NCBI GenBank assembly: GCA_019918135.1
Contig: WBZZ01005670.1
Span: 71,001-135,000, forward strand
Direction: 5' to 3'
Source: Paulinella micropora
Lineage: Eukaryota; Cercozoa; Imbricatea; Euglyphida; Paulinellidae
Length of the DNA: 64,000 nt
Below the pieces are notes generated by a model. It worked only from the letters and a program-made list of their open reading frames with translations, was not told where the DNA came from and did no database searches. Below, one piece after another: positions 10,423-20,493 of the stretch. The position numbers were made by a program, and so were the translations under genes. The number at the start of each line of letters is the position of its first letter. The stretch's first letter is position 1.

Positions 10423-11663
10423 AGCAAGCTATGCCCCCGAAGCTTCCTAACGGGATGTTTGCAACACCCCGCCTCAAGAAGGACATCCGAGCTTTGGCGA
10501 AGAAGTACTTGAGCCGGGAGGAGATTGACTGGATCGAGGAAATGCTCGCGAAGAACAATTTGACTCGCCTGCACATCGACGGTGACTATCTGCAAGGCAA
10601 TCTCCCGGGCAAGCCTGCCCACATGTCGTGCGTTGACGCGAAGGGCAAAGAGTGGCGTGTCGAATTTCGTGTCTTGGATGAGCTGCCTCAGAATTTGTGG
10701 GAGCTACCACCGGATCGCAAGGCGAAGGTCGATGCCCTCACTCTTCTCACCGAGGAAGAGCGACTGAACCTTCCCAGAACTTACTTCTGTAATAATCAAG
10801 CCCCACCAGCGCACCCACGGTGGGTTGGTGGGAGAGAACTTACTCCGGAAGAGCGGCGGGCTCAGGATCTGATGATTGCAGCTGCTCAAGCTCCGTGGAA
10901 GAAGATCGACGCCCTTCTGAAAGGGGCTGAGAACAAGGAGTCGTTTGCAGCCAGCCAAATGGTTGTAAAGGAGTTGAAGAGTTGGCTGATGCAGCACGGC
11001 GTGGCCACGCAAGACAGAGACAGGAAGGCTTTCAAGAAGGCCGATCTTGTGGAACGCGCCTGGTCGCACTTTCAAGACTGTGATTGCGGCCTCGAACAAG
11101 ATGACGATCCTCCTCCACCTGTTCCTCGTCCTCTTCCTCGTCCTCCCTCTTTCTTCTTCTGCCTCTTTTTCTTCTTCTTCTTCTTCTTCTTCTTCTTCTT
11201 CTTCTTCTTCTTCTTCTTCTTTCTTTCTTTCTTCTTTCTTTTTCTTCTTCATCATCATCATATTTTTGATATTGTAATTCATGCTCGTACCATGTACGTA
11301 GGCGGTTCAGAAGCAGATGTAGTTGAAGGTGCTGGTCGCGGTCGTGGCCGTGGCTGTCGTCGTGGGCGCGGGCGCGGACGTCGGGCTGCGGGTGCCCAGA
11401 GAGGCCGCGGAGGACAGAAGCGAGCACGCAGCGGGGCAGTATCAGGGGAAGCTAAAAGTGAACCACCGCGTCGTCGTCAGCGACAAGAGGAGGCCGTTAA
11501 CGAAGAACCAGGCCCTGATCCTTGGGTCTGTAAGTCGTGTCGTTTTTTCAACGAGGAAGGGGGCCCCGAGTGTATTTTATGCAGATGGCCTACCGACCTA
11601 GATTCGGATGTCTCCAACACATCTTCGTTGTCTTCTGAAGACAGTCCCATCCTCAGGGAGTAG
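10423..11663 (+). CDS. Composite transposase gene, C-terminal exons: RG-rich and RanBP2-type zinc finger
   Basis: Continues in phase from the exon ending at 10340. A globular 220-residue region follows (EEIDWIEEML, TPEERRAQDL). Then a pyrimidine-rich stretch (about 11100-11300, CTT repeats) is probably an intron ending in CATGTACGTAG at 11301; its 5' site is unclear. The last exon encodes RGRGRG repeats, then DPWVCKSCRFFNEEGGPECILC, a RanBP2-type finger (C-x2-C-x10-C-x2-C with the preceding Trp). The stop is at 11663. Such fingers bind single-stranded RNA or ubiquitin. Here one may help bind element nucleic acid. Confidence 0.65.
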
Positions 11664-12014
11664 CCGCCTTCAGTGAATGAAGGTTTGTTTCAACCTTGCA
11701 CATGTATGATCAGTTTGCAATCATTTGTATCATAACATGTACGTAGCTCATCTTGTTTCTAGCTTGCAGGAGCGCTTTGTTTTCTCAGGGAACACCACGT
11801 GTTTGTAGATTTGAATTCAATTCGACTTAATTTGATTCCCCCCCCCCCCCACCCGTTTTTTCTCAAGTCTTTTGAAAGGTCGTTTTTCTCAAGTTTATTG
11901 AAAGGGAAAGACTCAAGTAAAGAGAAAAAAGCGCAACACGATTAGTAAGCATTATTAAAGCAAGGATCACTCATTTCATTCAATCCACTTAACTTGATTG
12001 TCGTTTGATCTTCT
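11664..12014. other. 3' flank of the transposase gene, diverged TIR fragment
   Basis: 11875-11990 resembles 12241-12350 of the right TIR (TTTCTCAAG, GAAAGGGAAA, AAGCGCAA and GATTAGTAAGCAT in order) with many changes. This is an old partial duplication of TIR sequence next to the present TIR. No gene seen. Confidence 0.65.
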
Positions 12015-12019
12015 GCTGA

Positions 12020-12596
12020 CATGCCCCCCCCCCCCCACACACACACACACATCGCTATGTCACATGTTTTTCCTAAGTGTGGAGGCAAGCAAAGCAATAA
12101 TAATAATAAATAATAGCTTAGAATTCATCAGCACAGCTTCTCCTTTCTTTGTGAGCATGGATTCCGTGAAGCTCGTCATCGGACAGCTTTGTCAGTCCTT
12201 GCTGTCACCCCCCCCCCCTTTCCCTCCTGTTTCAGTCAGTTTTTCTCAAGTCTGTTGAAAGGGAAATGATAAATTAAATAGAAAACAAGCGCAAAACGAT
12301 TAGTAAGCATTGTAAAAGCAAGGACCAATCATTTAGATCAATGCAATCCGTTCCGGCAGTACGAAATGATAGAAAAATATGTAAAATACATGGTTTTGGA
12401 CCGGTTCCGACACACCTCCGGAGGTGAAGTCCAACTGACTTCCGATCAATAAAAACATGTTTCAATATCATTTTAATACATTGCTCAATTAGGTAAATGA
12501 TTTCTATCGATTTCCTGAATGTTGTGAAAATATATGTTTTTGTCATTACAAATTTAGGAAAAAGTGACCCCCCCACCTTGGCCGATTCCTTTGTTA
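12020..12596 (-). repeat. Right terminal inverted repeat of the transposon
   Basis: Reverse complement of 1695-~2280. The last bases read CCTTTGTTA, matching the left AACAAAGG end apart from one extra base. Confidence 0.9.
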
Positions 12597-12601
12597 ATAT
12601 A

Positions 12602-12687
12602 CGAAAAGACAAGTTATCGGAATTGTAGAGAATGCGATTGAAACTAGACCTTTTGGATTTAAAAAAGATAAAATATCAAATAACTAA
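12602..12687 (+). pseudogene. Last 28 codons of the viral DNA polymerase B
   Basis: In frame with the third-frame polB fragment ending at 1694 once the transposon and one ATATA repeat are removed. Contains KRQVIGIVENAI and TRPFGF, then a TAA at 12685. Its placement supports the insertion model. The similarity to polymerase C-termini is weak by itself. Confidence 0.5.
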
Positions 12688-12726
12688 TTTTTTTCCATAA
12701 AATTTTTTACCACTCTATATAGACCA

Positions 12727-13014
12727 ATGACCACCCTCACCAGACTATCTGAAAAATTTGGACGACTTTCAATTGAGAAGAATAAGGAATTCTTTTCAGT
12801 AAGAGATGTTCAACAGATGATTGACGAAGAAATTAAGGCAATTGAAAAAAGTAGAGAAGGCAAGCCAAGGGATATTTTTCCATTCGGTAAGTATAAAGGT
12901 AAAAAAATTCAAGATGTAGCGGTTATTGATAAGCCATACCTTGAATGGGTTATGAAACAGCCGTGGTTTGAAAAATTTACTGACATTAAAAGTGAAGTAA
13001 AAAAATATATTTGA
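12727..13014 (+). CDS. ExoX C-terminal-domain-like small viral protein
   Basis: An intact 95-codon frame; the start lies just after CTCTATATAGACC. The second half reads FPFGKYKGKKIQDV, then YLEWVMKQPWFEKF. This matches the small C-terminal domain found on ExoX-like and DUF3820 proteins (GKYKG..., YL.W....WF). The N-terminal 45 residues are helical. In viruses such domains often stand alone; a role in DNA handling is inferred. It is one of only two intact-looking viral frames in the window. Confidence 0.65.
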   Translation: MTTLTRLSEKFGRLSIEKNKEFFSVRDVQQMIDEEIKAIEKSREGKPRDIFPFGKYKGKKIQDVAVIDKPYLEWVMKQPWFEKFTDIKSEVKKYI

Positions 13015-13053
13015 TATTTTTGCTAAAAGATTTTTTTAATATTTATATATATC

Positions 13054-13473
13054 ATGTCAAACCTGTCAACAAAACAGGACTACTTGAATGAAATTGAAAA
13101 ATGGAACCTTGATGTTTCTATTAAAAAGCCCACGATTAAATGGACTAAGCCTGACATTGTTTCTTTCTATGAGCAATACAAACCCCGCGATGACAACGTG
13201 AAAGTGGTTATACCATTGGAAGCCATAATAGATAACTCCAACGTAGTTGAAGATGCGACCTTCGGTCAGCAAGAAGAGAGCACTCCTTTTAAGGCGACTG
13301 ATTTAAAAGAGACAGGTATCACTGAAATAAAGGCTAATGTAGGAGAAGAGATAGCGACTGCTACATCCGTAGGTGATAAAGAGACTGCTATAGAATGTAC
13401 AGAAGAAGGGTGTATATTAAGGAAAGCGAGCGATGTTATTCGTGTTGTAAAAGAAAGATACCAAAAAAAATAA
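13054..13473 (+). CDS. Unrecognised small viral protein with a FGQQ motif
   Basis: Intact 139-codon frame preceded by the AT-rich TTTAATATTTATATATATC. The N-terminal 45 residues (DYLNEIEKWN, WTKPDIVSFYEQYK) look like a SAP-type helix-turn-helix. The middle contains VVEDATFGQQEE, very like VGDASFGQQQP in the protease-gene N-terminal region (about 528-557). The end is charged. Possible core or DNA-associated virion protein; function unknown. Confidence 0.55.
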   Translation: MSNLSTKQDYLNEIEKWNLDVSIKKPTIKWTKPDIVSFYEQYKPRDDNVKVVIPLEAIIDNSNVVEDATFGQQEESTPFKATDLKETGITEIKANVGEEIATATSVGDKETAIECTEEGCILRKASDVIRVVKERYQKK

Positions 13474-13505
13474 AATATCAAATCACTCACACTTTCTTTT
13501 TTGCT

Positions 13506-14722
13506 TTACTGGTCCTCTATAAATTTAGCAATAACATTAATATTACCATTTCCACCTGCCGACACAGCCTTTTGTGTGAATGTCAAAACATCGTTCGGTG
13601 TTAATTGAATATCGTAGGTTCTTAGATTAATTTGTTGAGTTGAGGTAGCATTAACATAAATCTTAAAAATTGTTGTTCCGTTCGCAATCGCAGTTGCTTT
13701 TGTGTCTGTATCTACAATTGAAGTTGTGCCCCTGTCAGTGTTCCGTTCAATACCATTCTGACGACATCAGCCTTAGTATCTTCATTAGTAATACTTATCA
13801 ACGAAGGAAAGACATTTGAATTGTTGGTTAGGCTATTATTGAATAGTGCTTTATTCCTGATACTTAAAATGGGGCTTTCAGTTATATTACCTGCTTCACT
13901 CCCTTCCGCTGTATTTGTAATACTTGTATTAATAGTGTTGGTGCCTTCAACAAACAAACTACAACTGGCTGTCTTCAGTCTTTGTATTCCAACTCCAACA
14001 TTATTATTAATAATTCGTGCTACAAATGGCAATGTAGTATTCCGCAGACTGACACCCGTGTTGGTATTCGCATACTTAATCGTATGGACTAACTGAAAAT
14101 CGCCTGTCTTTGGATTTTCAATAGAAAACTTAATAGCACCAAAACCTAAGTATTGAAATTGAATTTGAAATACATTTCCCTTTGTCCAGTCTAATACAGG
14201 CATATCTCCTGTTCCGTCGCACGGGTCATCCCAGTACGCGTGATAAAATGCGTTTGGGATTCCTCCTATACAATGTAGAATAATCATTCCTTCATCTCTA
14301 GTTTTGTAAAAGTAGAAACCATTAGATAAATCGTTATCTCCGATACCTATCCACGAATAATAATCTTCGGTTTCGTCTGTTGTCCATAAAGCAGTGAAGC
14401 GGGCTACAACACCCATACCAGTGCGATATTTTATTTTTCTTTTGCTTACCATACAGGCATCAGCGGTAGCATTAGTAGTCGTTTTTAATTCCGCCATATT
14501 ATTCAGAAATGAAACACTCGCATTTGTCTGAGTTAATGTCCATATTCGTGTATTAATGGTATATGGAAAGATTTCCTGTAATACTGGTGTTAAGGAACTG
14601 GTTAGGGTTTCACCAAAAGCGGTCTTCATATGATTAGTTTCAATGTGCCCGTCATATCCAACTTTGACATTTACAAACTTTTCGTCTGGATTTTGTGCGA
14701 TTAAATTTCTTTGGTGAGACAT
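13506..14722 (-). pseudogene. Fibre-like virion surface protein, frameshifted near its C-terminus
   Basis: An ATG at 14722 opens 336 codons (MSHQRN...), with beta-rich sequence such as YYSWIGIGDNDLSNGFYFYK and WTKGNVFQIQFQYLGFGAIKF. This suggests a lectin-like or jelly-roll head after an N-terminal stalk. The frame stops at 13712. A second frame from about 13728 continues sensibly (IFKIYVNATSTQQINLRTYD) to a stop at 13506. One base change near 13720 separates them. Position beside the capsid gene and composition suggest a fibre or receptor-binding protein. No specific family is claimed. Confidence 0.55.
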
Positions 14723-14817
14723 CTCTTGTATATAAACAAAAAAATATTTTTTATTTTCTTTTTTATGTTTCTTTTTTAACTCATCATAATTTCAATTCCC
14801 TTAACAACAATAGTCCT

Positions 14818-16327
14818 CTAAAGAATAGCGTAAGTATAATAATTCAATTGGACTGCCCAGTCGCACTCCATTCATACCGCCGTTCTGTGTCCAAGGATAG
14901 ACCTGCCACTTCATAACCCTCTTCTTCTCTCTTGTCATAAAGCGGGCGGTTGTGATCCCAGAAATCAACGTGGAACCAGTTATATTTATACACATTAGAG
15001 TTCAAAATAGCAGAGCCCTTAACCTTTTCCTTCAATAGCATATAGTCTTCATCGCGAGAGCAAGTGATATCAAACTGTTGAATTCTATTACTATCCAAAG
15101 TAGTATAATAATCAGTAATCTTAGCCTGTGCTCGGTTATCGCAATCGAATGCGGTGTTTGAAGTTTCTGTATTATTAAACCCGCTAGTGTAAATTCGGCG
15201 AATTCTCTCACCCTGCGAGCGGTTCATCTTCAAAACGAATGACTGAGTTCCAGCCGCGAGATTAGTTTTCCAAGAGATAGGGTATTCAGTCTTAAACAAA
15301 AATCCTTCACCAGCAATCTTTTGTTGAACACCCAAGATAACATTCGGGTCGGTTTCAACAGCGAGAAATAAGTTAAGGTTGGTAATATTTGCGGATTGTG
15401 CGGTGGCAGTCGCTCCTGCTCCAACACTAAGGGCATCAGTTCCATAAAATATTGTTTTCTGTGTTCCCTCCCACACAATCCCCAGATCAAGAATTTCATT
15501 AAAGCCGATAGTCTTATCAATTTCAAAAATGGTTCCAAAAAGCATGCCTAGAGGAATAGACACATTGATAACGGGAGTAGGGGTGTTACTGCCTCCTCCT
15601 TCAAAATACTTCGCCTCCTCATAAGCAACATTAACTACACTGGGAGCACCAGTTCCATTTGCAATAAGTGCGTCATTATGACGGCGGGCTGTGATAGGTG
15701 GCTGTGCTACATAATTTAGAATTCTATTTTCAAGGGTTGAAAACATTTCGTTTACATGAGCAAGAATGTTGGCTGATTGGTCTGCCGCCTTTGTATCACC
15801 AATTGCTGTGAAATTAGTCTTACCATCATCGAGTTGAAAGGCATAAGCATCATCAATGCTCCTCTTGCGGCAGGCGATGCTTGAATTTCATTCTGGGCAT
15901 TACACTTTTGAAGCATTGACCCATAACCAGACCCAGCCCCATGGTTTTCCAAAGCCATAAATCTATCATAAGAAATCTCTGGCTTCCAAATCATCTTAGT
16001 GTAATTTCCCACGTGTTGAAGATTACACAAATACTGACCGCTTCGGCTTCGCAGTTCAATCGTCTTAATCATCGGTAGGCAGTCCATAGGAATTCGGTTA
16101 TACCTTCCAGCACCGCCACCCGCATCTGGTGTGTAGGTAAATCGCAACACAGACCTCGCAAGGTTCAAAGGACGAGTAGGAATTTCAAAAGTTGATTCAA
16201 TTCCACCGACAGTGGTAATTGGAATTGTTGCAAGACTTTCACGGGCGGTAAGTTTGTTAAGCGAATACTTACCGCGAATAAGTCCGCTTTGGCTGTGAGT
16301 AAGTTCTCCGCCGTATTGGACAGGCAT
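14818..16327 (-). pseudogene. Major capsid protein, two frameshifts
   Basis: Starts at ATG 16327, 46 bp after a TTTCTAATATAT motif. Frame 1 (to about 15857) has GGIESTFEIPTRPLNLARS and MIKTIELRSRSGQYLCNLQH. Frame 2 (about 15857-14862) has IGDTKAADQSANILAHV, IPLGMLFGTIFEIDKTIGF and FDITCSRDEDYMLLKE. Frame 3 (14862-14818) has WAVQLNYYTYAIL, a typical end for such capsid proteins. The length of about 500 residues and the pattern fit a polinton-like double-jelly-roll capsid protein. Two single-base shifts break it. The family call is by recalled resemblance; polB, protease and penton-like neighbours support it. Confidence 0.75.
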
Positions 16328-16373
16328 TTTTTGTTTTGTTTTTGAAGTAGTGTAAATTAACTAATTCACCAGA

Positions 16374-16385
16374 ATATATTAGAAA
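16374..16385 (-). promoter_or_regulatory. Candidate viral late promoter TTTCTAATATAT
   Basis: Minus-strand copy of the 12-mer found at 1084-1095, 46 bp upstream of the capsid ATG at 16327. Confidence 0.5.
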
Positions 16386-16443
16386 GATTTTAAAAATCTT
16401 TCAGCAAAAATAAAAAATAAATAATTCTAAAATTAATTGATAT

Positions 16444-16958
16444 TTATCTCTTTTTCAAAAGATTAAAGAATGAATTAAATAAACTAAAATAATTAGTTTC
16501 ACGATAAACCAATAATGTCATAACAATACCCAGACCATTAAGATTTATTGCTTGGTCGTTTTCGTCCGTCAAGTAAAACCTGAATACATTATTTGAACTT
16601 GCGGATAATGTTTTCCCGTATTCGCTTCCAGAGCCATCATAGATGACAGACCCAAAAGGAATTTCGTTGGCTGTGTATATTTCTTGTAGCACATGATTAT
16701 CTCCTTCATTTACCAAATCCGATTGAAGATAAAGAGTTTTTTCACCAGTTAAAATAATTACATTCGGCGATTTAATAAAATCATTAGCAAAGAAATATGT
16801 GCTGTTTCTATCAAAACCCATAAATTCATGAATACGGGTATCAGCATCAAATATAAACCGCGGTTGAATACCTCCGTTATTTGAAACACTGAATGTTAAT
16901 TTACCATCCTCCGCTTCTGTGTTTGTATTGTTGCTTGAGACTACATAAGTATAATCAT
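16444..16958 (-). pseudogene. C-terminal half of the penton/minor-capsid-like protein
   Basis: An open frame enters without a start at the inversion breakpoint (~16958) and includes LTFSVSNNGGIQPRFIFDAD, MGFDRNSTYFF and FRFYLTDENDQAINLNGLG. The stop is at 16444. It is the missing end of the plus-strand half at 1139-1436: the breakpoint residues follow on naturally from that half. Its start abuts polB coding sequence in a different frame, so it now has no promoter or start of its own. Confidence 0.65.
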
Positions 16959-18480
16959 TAATCCTTTTACTTTCATACTGGCTTTACCATTATCTAATAA
17001 GTATCCATAACACTTCGGACCACCTCCAACAAAGGTTTTTATTTTTGCTCCTTTCAATTCATCAGTCCAATCTCCCAGTAAATCGCCTGTCTCTACATCT
17101 GCCTCATTAATTTCTTTGTTAGTCGTATATATTACACTGTCTGTGTCATGATACAATATCCTATTACCTAATCTGTCCATCATGTTGTAAAGTCTCATTC
17201 TCGCGTGGCATGTAGTAAATAAAGCAACCACAATATTTGTTTTAATCGGGTCGCTCACCGCATCCTGTTTTAAGTTGTAACTGGCTTCTACAAGTTGGTC
17301 GTTAATTATGTTAATATTTATATTATCCACTGATTTATCGTTCAATAGTTTGTATAAGGTATCTTTATCCTTTATCATTTTATTCTATGTTTTATTTTGT
17401 TTCTGTCCAAACTTGCCCCATAAAGAGTTCAAGCACAACTTAGCCACTGCTCGCCGTCCTTCGTTTTTAAATATTTTGCTTTCATCCATCTTTACACCCA
17501 TTTTGATTTCCATGCTGTTTATGTAATTTTGTTTTTCTGCTTCCGTATTACATCCCGCGGGATATCCGCTGGACTCTTGTTTTACTTTCAAGAATGTCTT
17601 TATGTATTCTTTGAATAAGCTACTGCTTTGTTCTTTCCAGTGCCATACTTCATATACTTTTATCAACTTATACCCTTTGTCTAAGGCCTTGTAAATTTCT
17701 GGAGTTGCCCATGTACCAGTTATTGCTCGTTCTTTATCAGTGTGCTTACATTCTCCATGTTGCTCAGTCATTCCGCACTTATCGCATAAGTAACACATCA
17801 TCTTACCTCTGTCCGCCTTCGGTAAGACTGGGTGTAGTAAGCCTCTAGTCCGAAATATTCTCTGTTTATAATTTTTTTTTCATTTCATTTCTTTCCTCCT
17901 CGTTGCTTGGTCGTATTATGATATGGTGCCCGCTTGAATGAGTGTGCGAAATATATTGACATATGCTCACTTTATCCGACAGTGATGTATTACGACCTTT
18001 GTTGTGATTTCCAATATAATTTCAAAGCATTCACTCTACCTCCAAACATTGCATCTCGTGGGTTTAGTCCTTCTTGTTCAGTAATTCGTTCGTTTGTATC
18101 CTCTGCCAGTCTTTCACTGGTTTTCATCAGGCTCCATTCGCACTCCCAGATACTTATTACTTTTGCTTGTTCGTTAAGTTGTTTTTCTCTTCTCATTGTT
18201 TCCTTGTATAGTTCGCCCATTGTCTTATTCTTCTTCACATTCAAAGCATTGCTATTCCAACACTTATCACATCCGTGCCAATGACACCCGTAAAACTCAT
18301 AAGCGGTTTTGTTTTTCTCATCCCATCCATCTACATACACACGAGATTGCCCGAGTTGAAACATTTTTCTCGACTTCATCCCAGAGCTTCTCTCTGTAGT
18401 CTGCGTTTTCTCTCTTTCTTCGACTCTATTTTGACCCATGTTAGCCTACTTCCATCCTTCCTTTTCAGTTCTACGAAAAG
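16959..18480 (-). pseudogene. Protein-primed-type DNA polymerase B, main body, rearranged
   Basis: Read from high to low coordinate. 18439-~18000 has AYEFYGCHWHGCDKCW (typical of Maverick/virophage polymerases) and NPRDAMFGGRVNALKLYW. Motif A lies at ~17950-17990 on the opposite strand. Next comes GHHIIIRPSNEE, then HPVLPKADRGK and a cysteine cluster (CYLCDKCGMTEQHGECKH, ~17740-17800). Motif B is LCLNSLWGKFGQ (~17420) and motif C is YHDTDSVIYT (~17140). KVKG near 16965 ends at the large inversion. At least three frame changes are present. It would replicate a linear viral genome by protein priming. The N-terminal part before 18480 is missing. Confidence 0.8.
17932..17998 (+). other. Small inverted segment carrying polB motif A
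   Basis: On the plus strand this segment reads KYIDICSLYPTVMYYD, the DxxSLYP motif A. All flanking polB sequence is on the minus strand, and its sense stops at one side and resumes at the other. GGTCGTA at 17909-17915 and TACGACC at 17991-17997 form an inverted pair close to the breakpoints. Confidence 0.7.
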
Positions 18481-19416
18481 TAAGCATTTTTCGCTTATAA
18501 AAGTCGTTCAGCTAGTGGAAAAATTTATGTACTATATTGAAGGAAAAGCTGTCGTCATGTTCCGCCAATAGATCCTGATACTGTCGTCATCAGTGTTTTG
18601 TCCCGACGATGAATTAGATGAACTGAAAGATGCGCTCATGAAAAAAATTGAGAAAAGCTCGAAAAATTTGGTTCCCCTTGAATGTCCGAAGTGTCCAGAG
18701 TGTCTTTTGATCACAAGGATCAGAGTCTGATACTGAGCAAGTGTCCAAGACAAAGTGTCCAGAGAAAATGTCACGTGCCCAACTTCAACAGTCAGTTTTT
18801 GTTCCCACGTCACAGTGAAATCAGGTCTAACTTTTCGAATTTCTTCGAAAATTTTGCAGTGTCAAACCGTGCCCCGTTTATCGAAGCCTCGGAGTCTGTA
18901 ACCGTAGGTGCAGGTTCTTTGTTAGCGACTTCAGTTGTGACGATATAGACTTTAATATTATAAGATGATCGTCCTCTGTGACAGAGGTGAATTAACTTCC
19001 CGCCAAGCAACGTTAGGCAGGCGGGATGAGTCACCTTTCCTTAAATTGACCATTCAAAAGCATTTCAAAGTGTTCAGGACTTAAAATATTGTGAGAGTCG
19101 TTGATGATGGGACCTTCGGTACTACGTGATACGCAACTTGAAGGTGACACCGCAGTCACTATTCGGCAGTGAGTATCGGTAAATTTGTTGACAAGGACGT
19201 GAGATGTGAAAACTGATGGAGTCATGAGTTCACAACTTGATTCATGACTGGAGGTTTTCTTTCAAAAGCCTCCAAATTCCGACTTGTGACACATTGCGGC
19301 CCGGAAGCAACTATTGAATACAAGTTGTACTTGACGGTCACTCTGCTCTGAAGTCAGCTTTCAAGTACGGCGGGTACTTGACTTCAGCCTACTGCAGTAC
19401 TCTTGAACTGCTACGG
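18481..19416. other. No recognisable gene
   Basis: Right flank of the viral remnant. Short phrases recur (AGTGTCCA.., GACTTGAAGTC-like) but no coding sense was found on either strand. The composition is intermediate between viral and retroelement DNA. Confidence 0.6.
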
Positions 19417-19473
19417 TTTTGCGAAGTATTAATACTTATCATGACACATGATAAGTATTAATACTTCGCAAAA
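19417..19473. repeat. Perfect 27-bp inverted repeat with 3-nt loop
   Basis: Arms 19417-19443 and 19447-19473 are exact reverse complements around ACA. The core AGTATTAATACT is itself palindromic. Could be a cruciform, a relic of a small inverted-repeat element, or a replication or termination structure. Confidence 0.9.
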
Positions 19474-19625
19474 AGGTCACACTGACTTAGCGGCACTCAA
19501 CTGCGACTCACTGGCAACTTGATCTACGGGGCGTTCAGTCGTGTTCGTATATGATTGCAACCCGGGCCAAGGCCGCGTTGAAGTCCGTCTGCCGCCAAGT
19601 GTAGACGGTAGAAATCTACGTAAAT

Positions 19626-19841
19626 TGTGGACATCACCCACCGAATTATCCGGTAAAAACTTATTCATAGATTTCGTCTGGCCGGACACGTCTGAAATGC
19701 CAATTTGATCCTGGTCTTTTGGCGGCTTTTCGGCTTTGCGTTACTGAGCTAATATAACGAGACATCATTCTCTTTTTGAGGACTATGTTTGCTTATATTA
19801 CCGACTTACTCTTCCATTGAGCTATCGTTGGGGATAGTACA
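19626..19841 (+). repeat. Copy A 5' LTR, diverged
   Basis: Starts TGTGGACATCACCC, ends GGATAGTACA. Aligns along its length with the copy C LTR (TGTAGGCATCACCC to GGATTGTAACA); the best shared block is GAGCTAATATAACGAGACAT. Confidence 0.75.
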
Positions 19842-20493
19842 TTTGGAGTCCATAGCTAAAGGCTGTTTCTTTTCTGATCTGTCGTACAGACATCAGATAA
19901 GCACAAATTAATTTTTCGCTGATCTGTCGCACAGACATCAGACGAAAACAAACACTCCTACTCATCCTCAAACAAAAAACTTACAAACAAGCAATAAAAT
20001 TTGTCACAAGCTGGCATAACCTTTAGCCTTTGTGCACATTTGGCTTCTGTGTGCTCTTCTACAAGACACCAGACCACACCTACTCCACTCCCTCTTGCTG
20101 CTTGCATGAAGCCAAGTAGGACAAGTGCGAAACAAACATCAAACAAACACACTGACAGAGGAAAAAACGAGCAAAGCACTCCCAATCTCTGTTCTGAACC
20201 CTTTTCCTTGCATTTTCTCTGCAGAAACCAGAGGAAATTGCACATCTCTCACGCAAGAGCAAGACAAGTATCGAAGCACTGTCCGACGACAGACTGACTT
20301 CTACAAAACAGCTCTTTTGACCAATCTATCGTTATCTCTGGGTAGGGCCTGACGCCCCATAACTATTTCAACAGAGAAAAGGAAGAAAGGGAAGAAGGTT
20401 GCATAGAGAGATAAGAATAACAGAGGAAAGAAAGAGGGGGGAAAAAAAGAAAAAAAAAAAAAAAAAAAAGCAGACGAGACTCTCATAACATAA
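19842..20493 (+). promoter_or_regulatory. Copy A leader with primer-binding site and poly(A) tract
   Basis: TTTGGAGTCC follows the LTR directly. TGG near the start fits a tRNA 3' CCA primer site, and copy C has TTGGAGTCACCAGC at the same place. Two repeats of CTGATCTGTCG.ACAGACATCAG can form hairpins. An A-run (about 20442-20469) lies 24 bp before the gag ATG at 20494. Confidence 0.5.

Larger units (their letters stand above)
1695..12596. mobile_element. 10.9 kb DNA transposon with long TIRs, inserted in viral polB
   Basis: The element starts AACAAAGGAATCGGCC and ends with its reverse complement. Its ends are about 580 bp inverted repeats (1695-~2280 and ~12020-12596). It is flanked by ATATA direct repeats at 1690-1694 and 12597-12601. 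Removing the element and one ATATA rejoins the flanking polB reading frame. It holds one minus-strand gene (2551-5318), one plus-strand composite transposase gene (7185-11663) and two tandem-repeat blocks. Base composition is clearly more GC-rich than the surrounding viral DNA. Superfamily is not certain; the catalytic domain resembles DDE-like proteins common in protist genomes (DUF7869-like by recall). Confidence 0.85.

Noticed and set aside
1-18480. Retroviral-type integrase or packaging ATPase of the viral element
   Set aside because: Neither motif was found in the window; they may lie left of it or be lost, so placement as Maverick versus virophage is left open.
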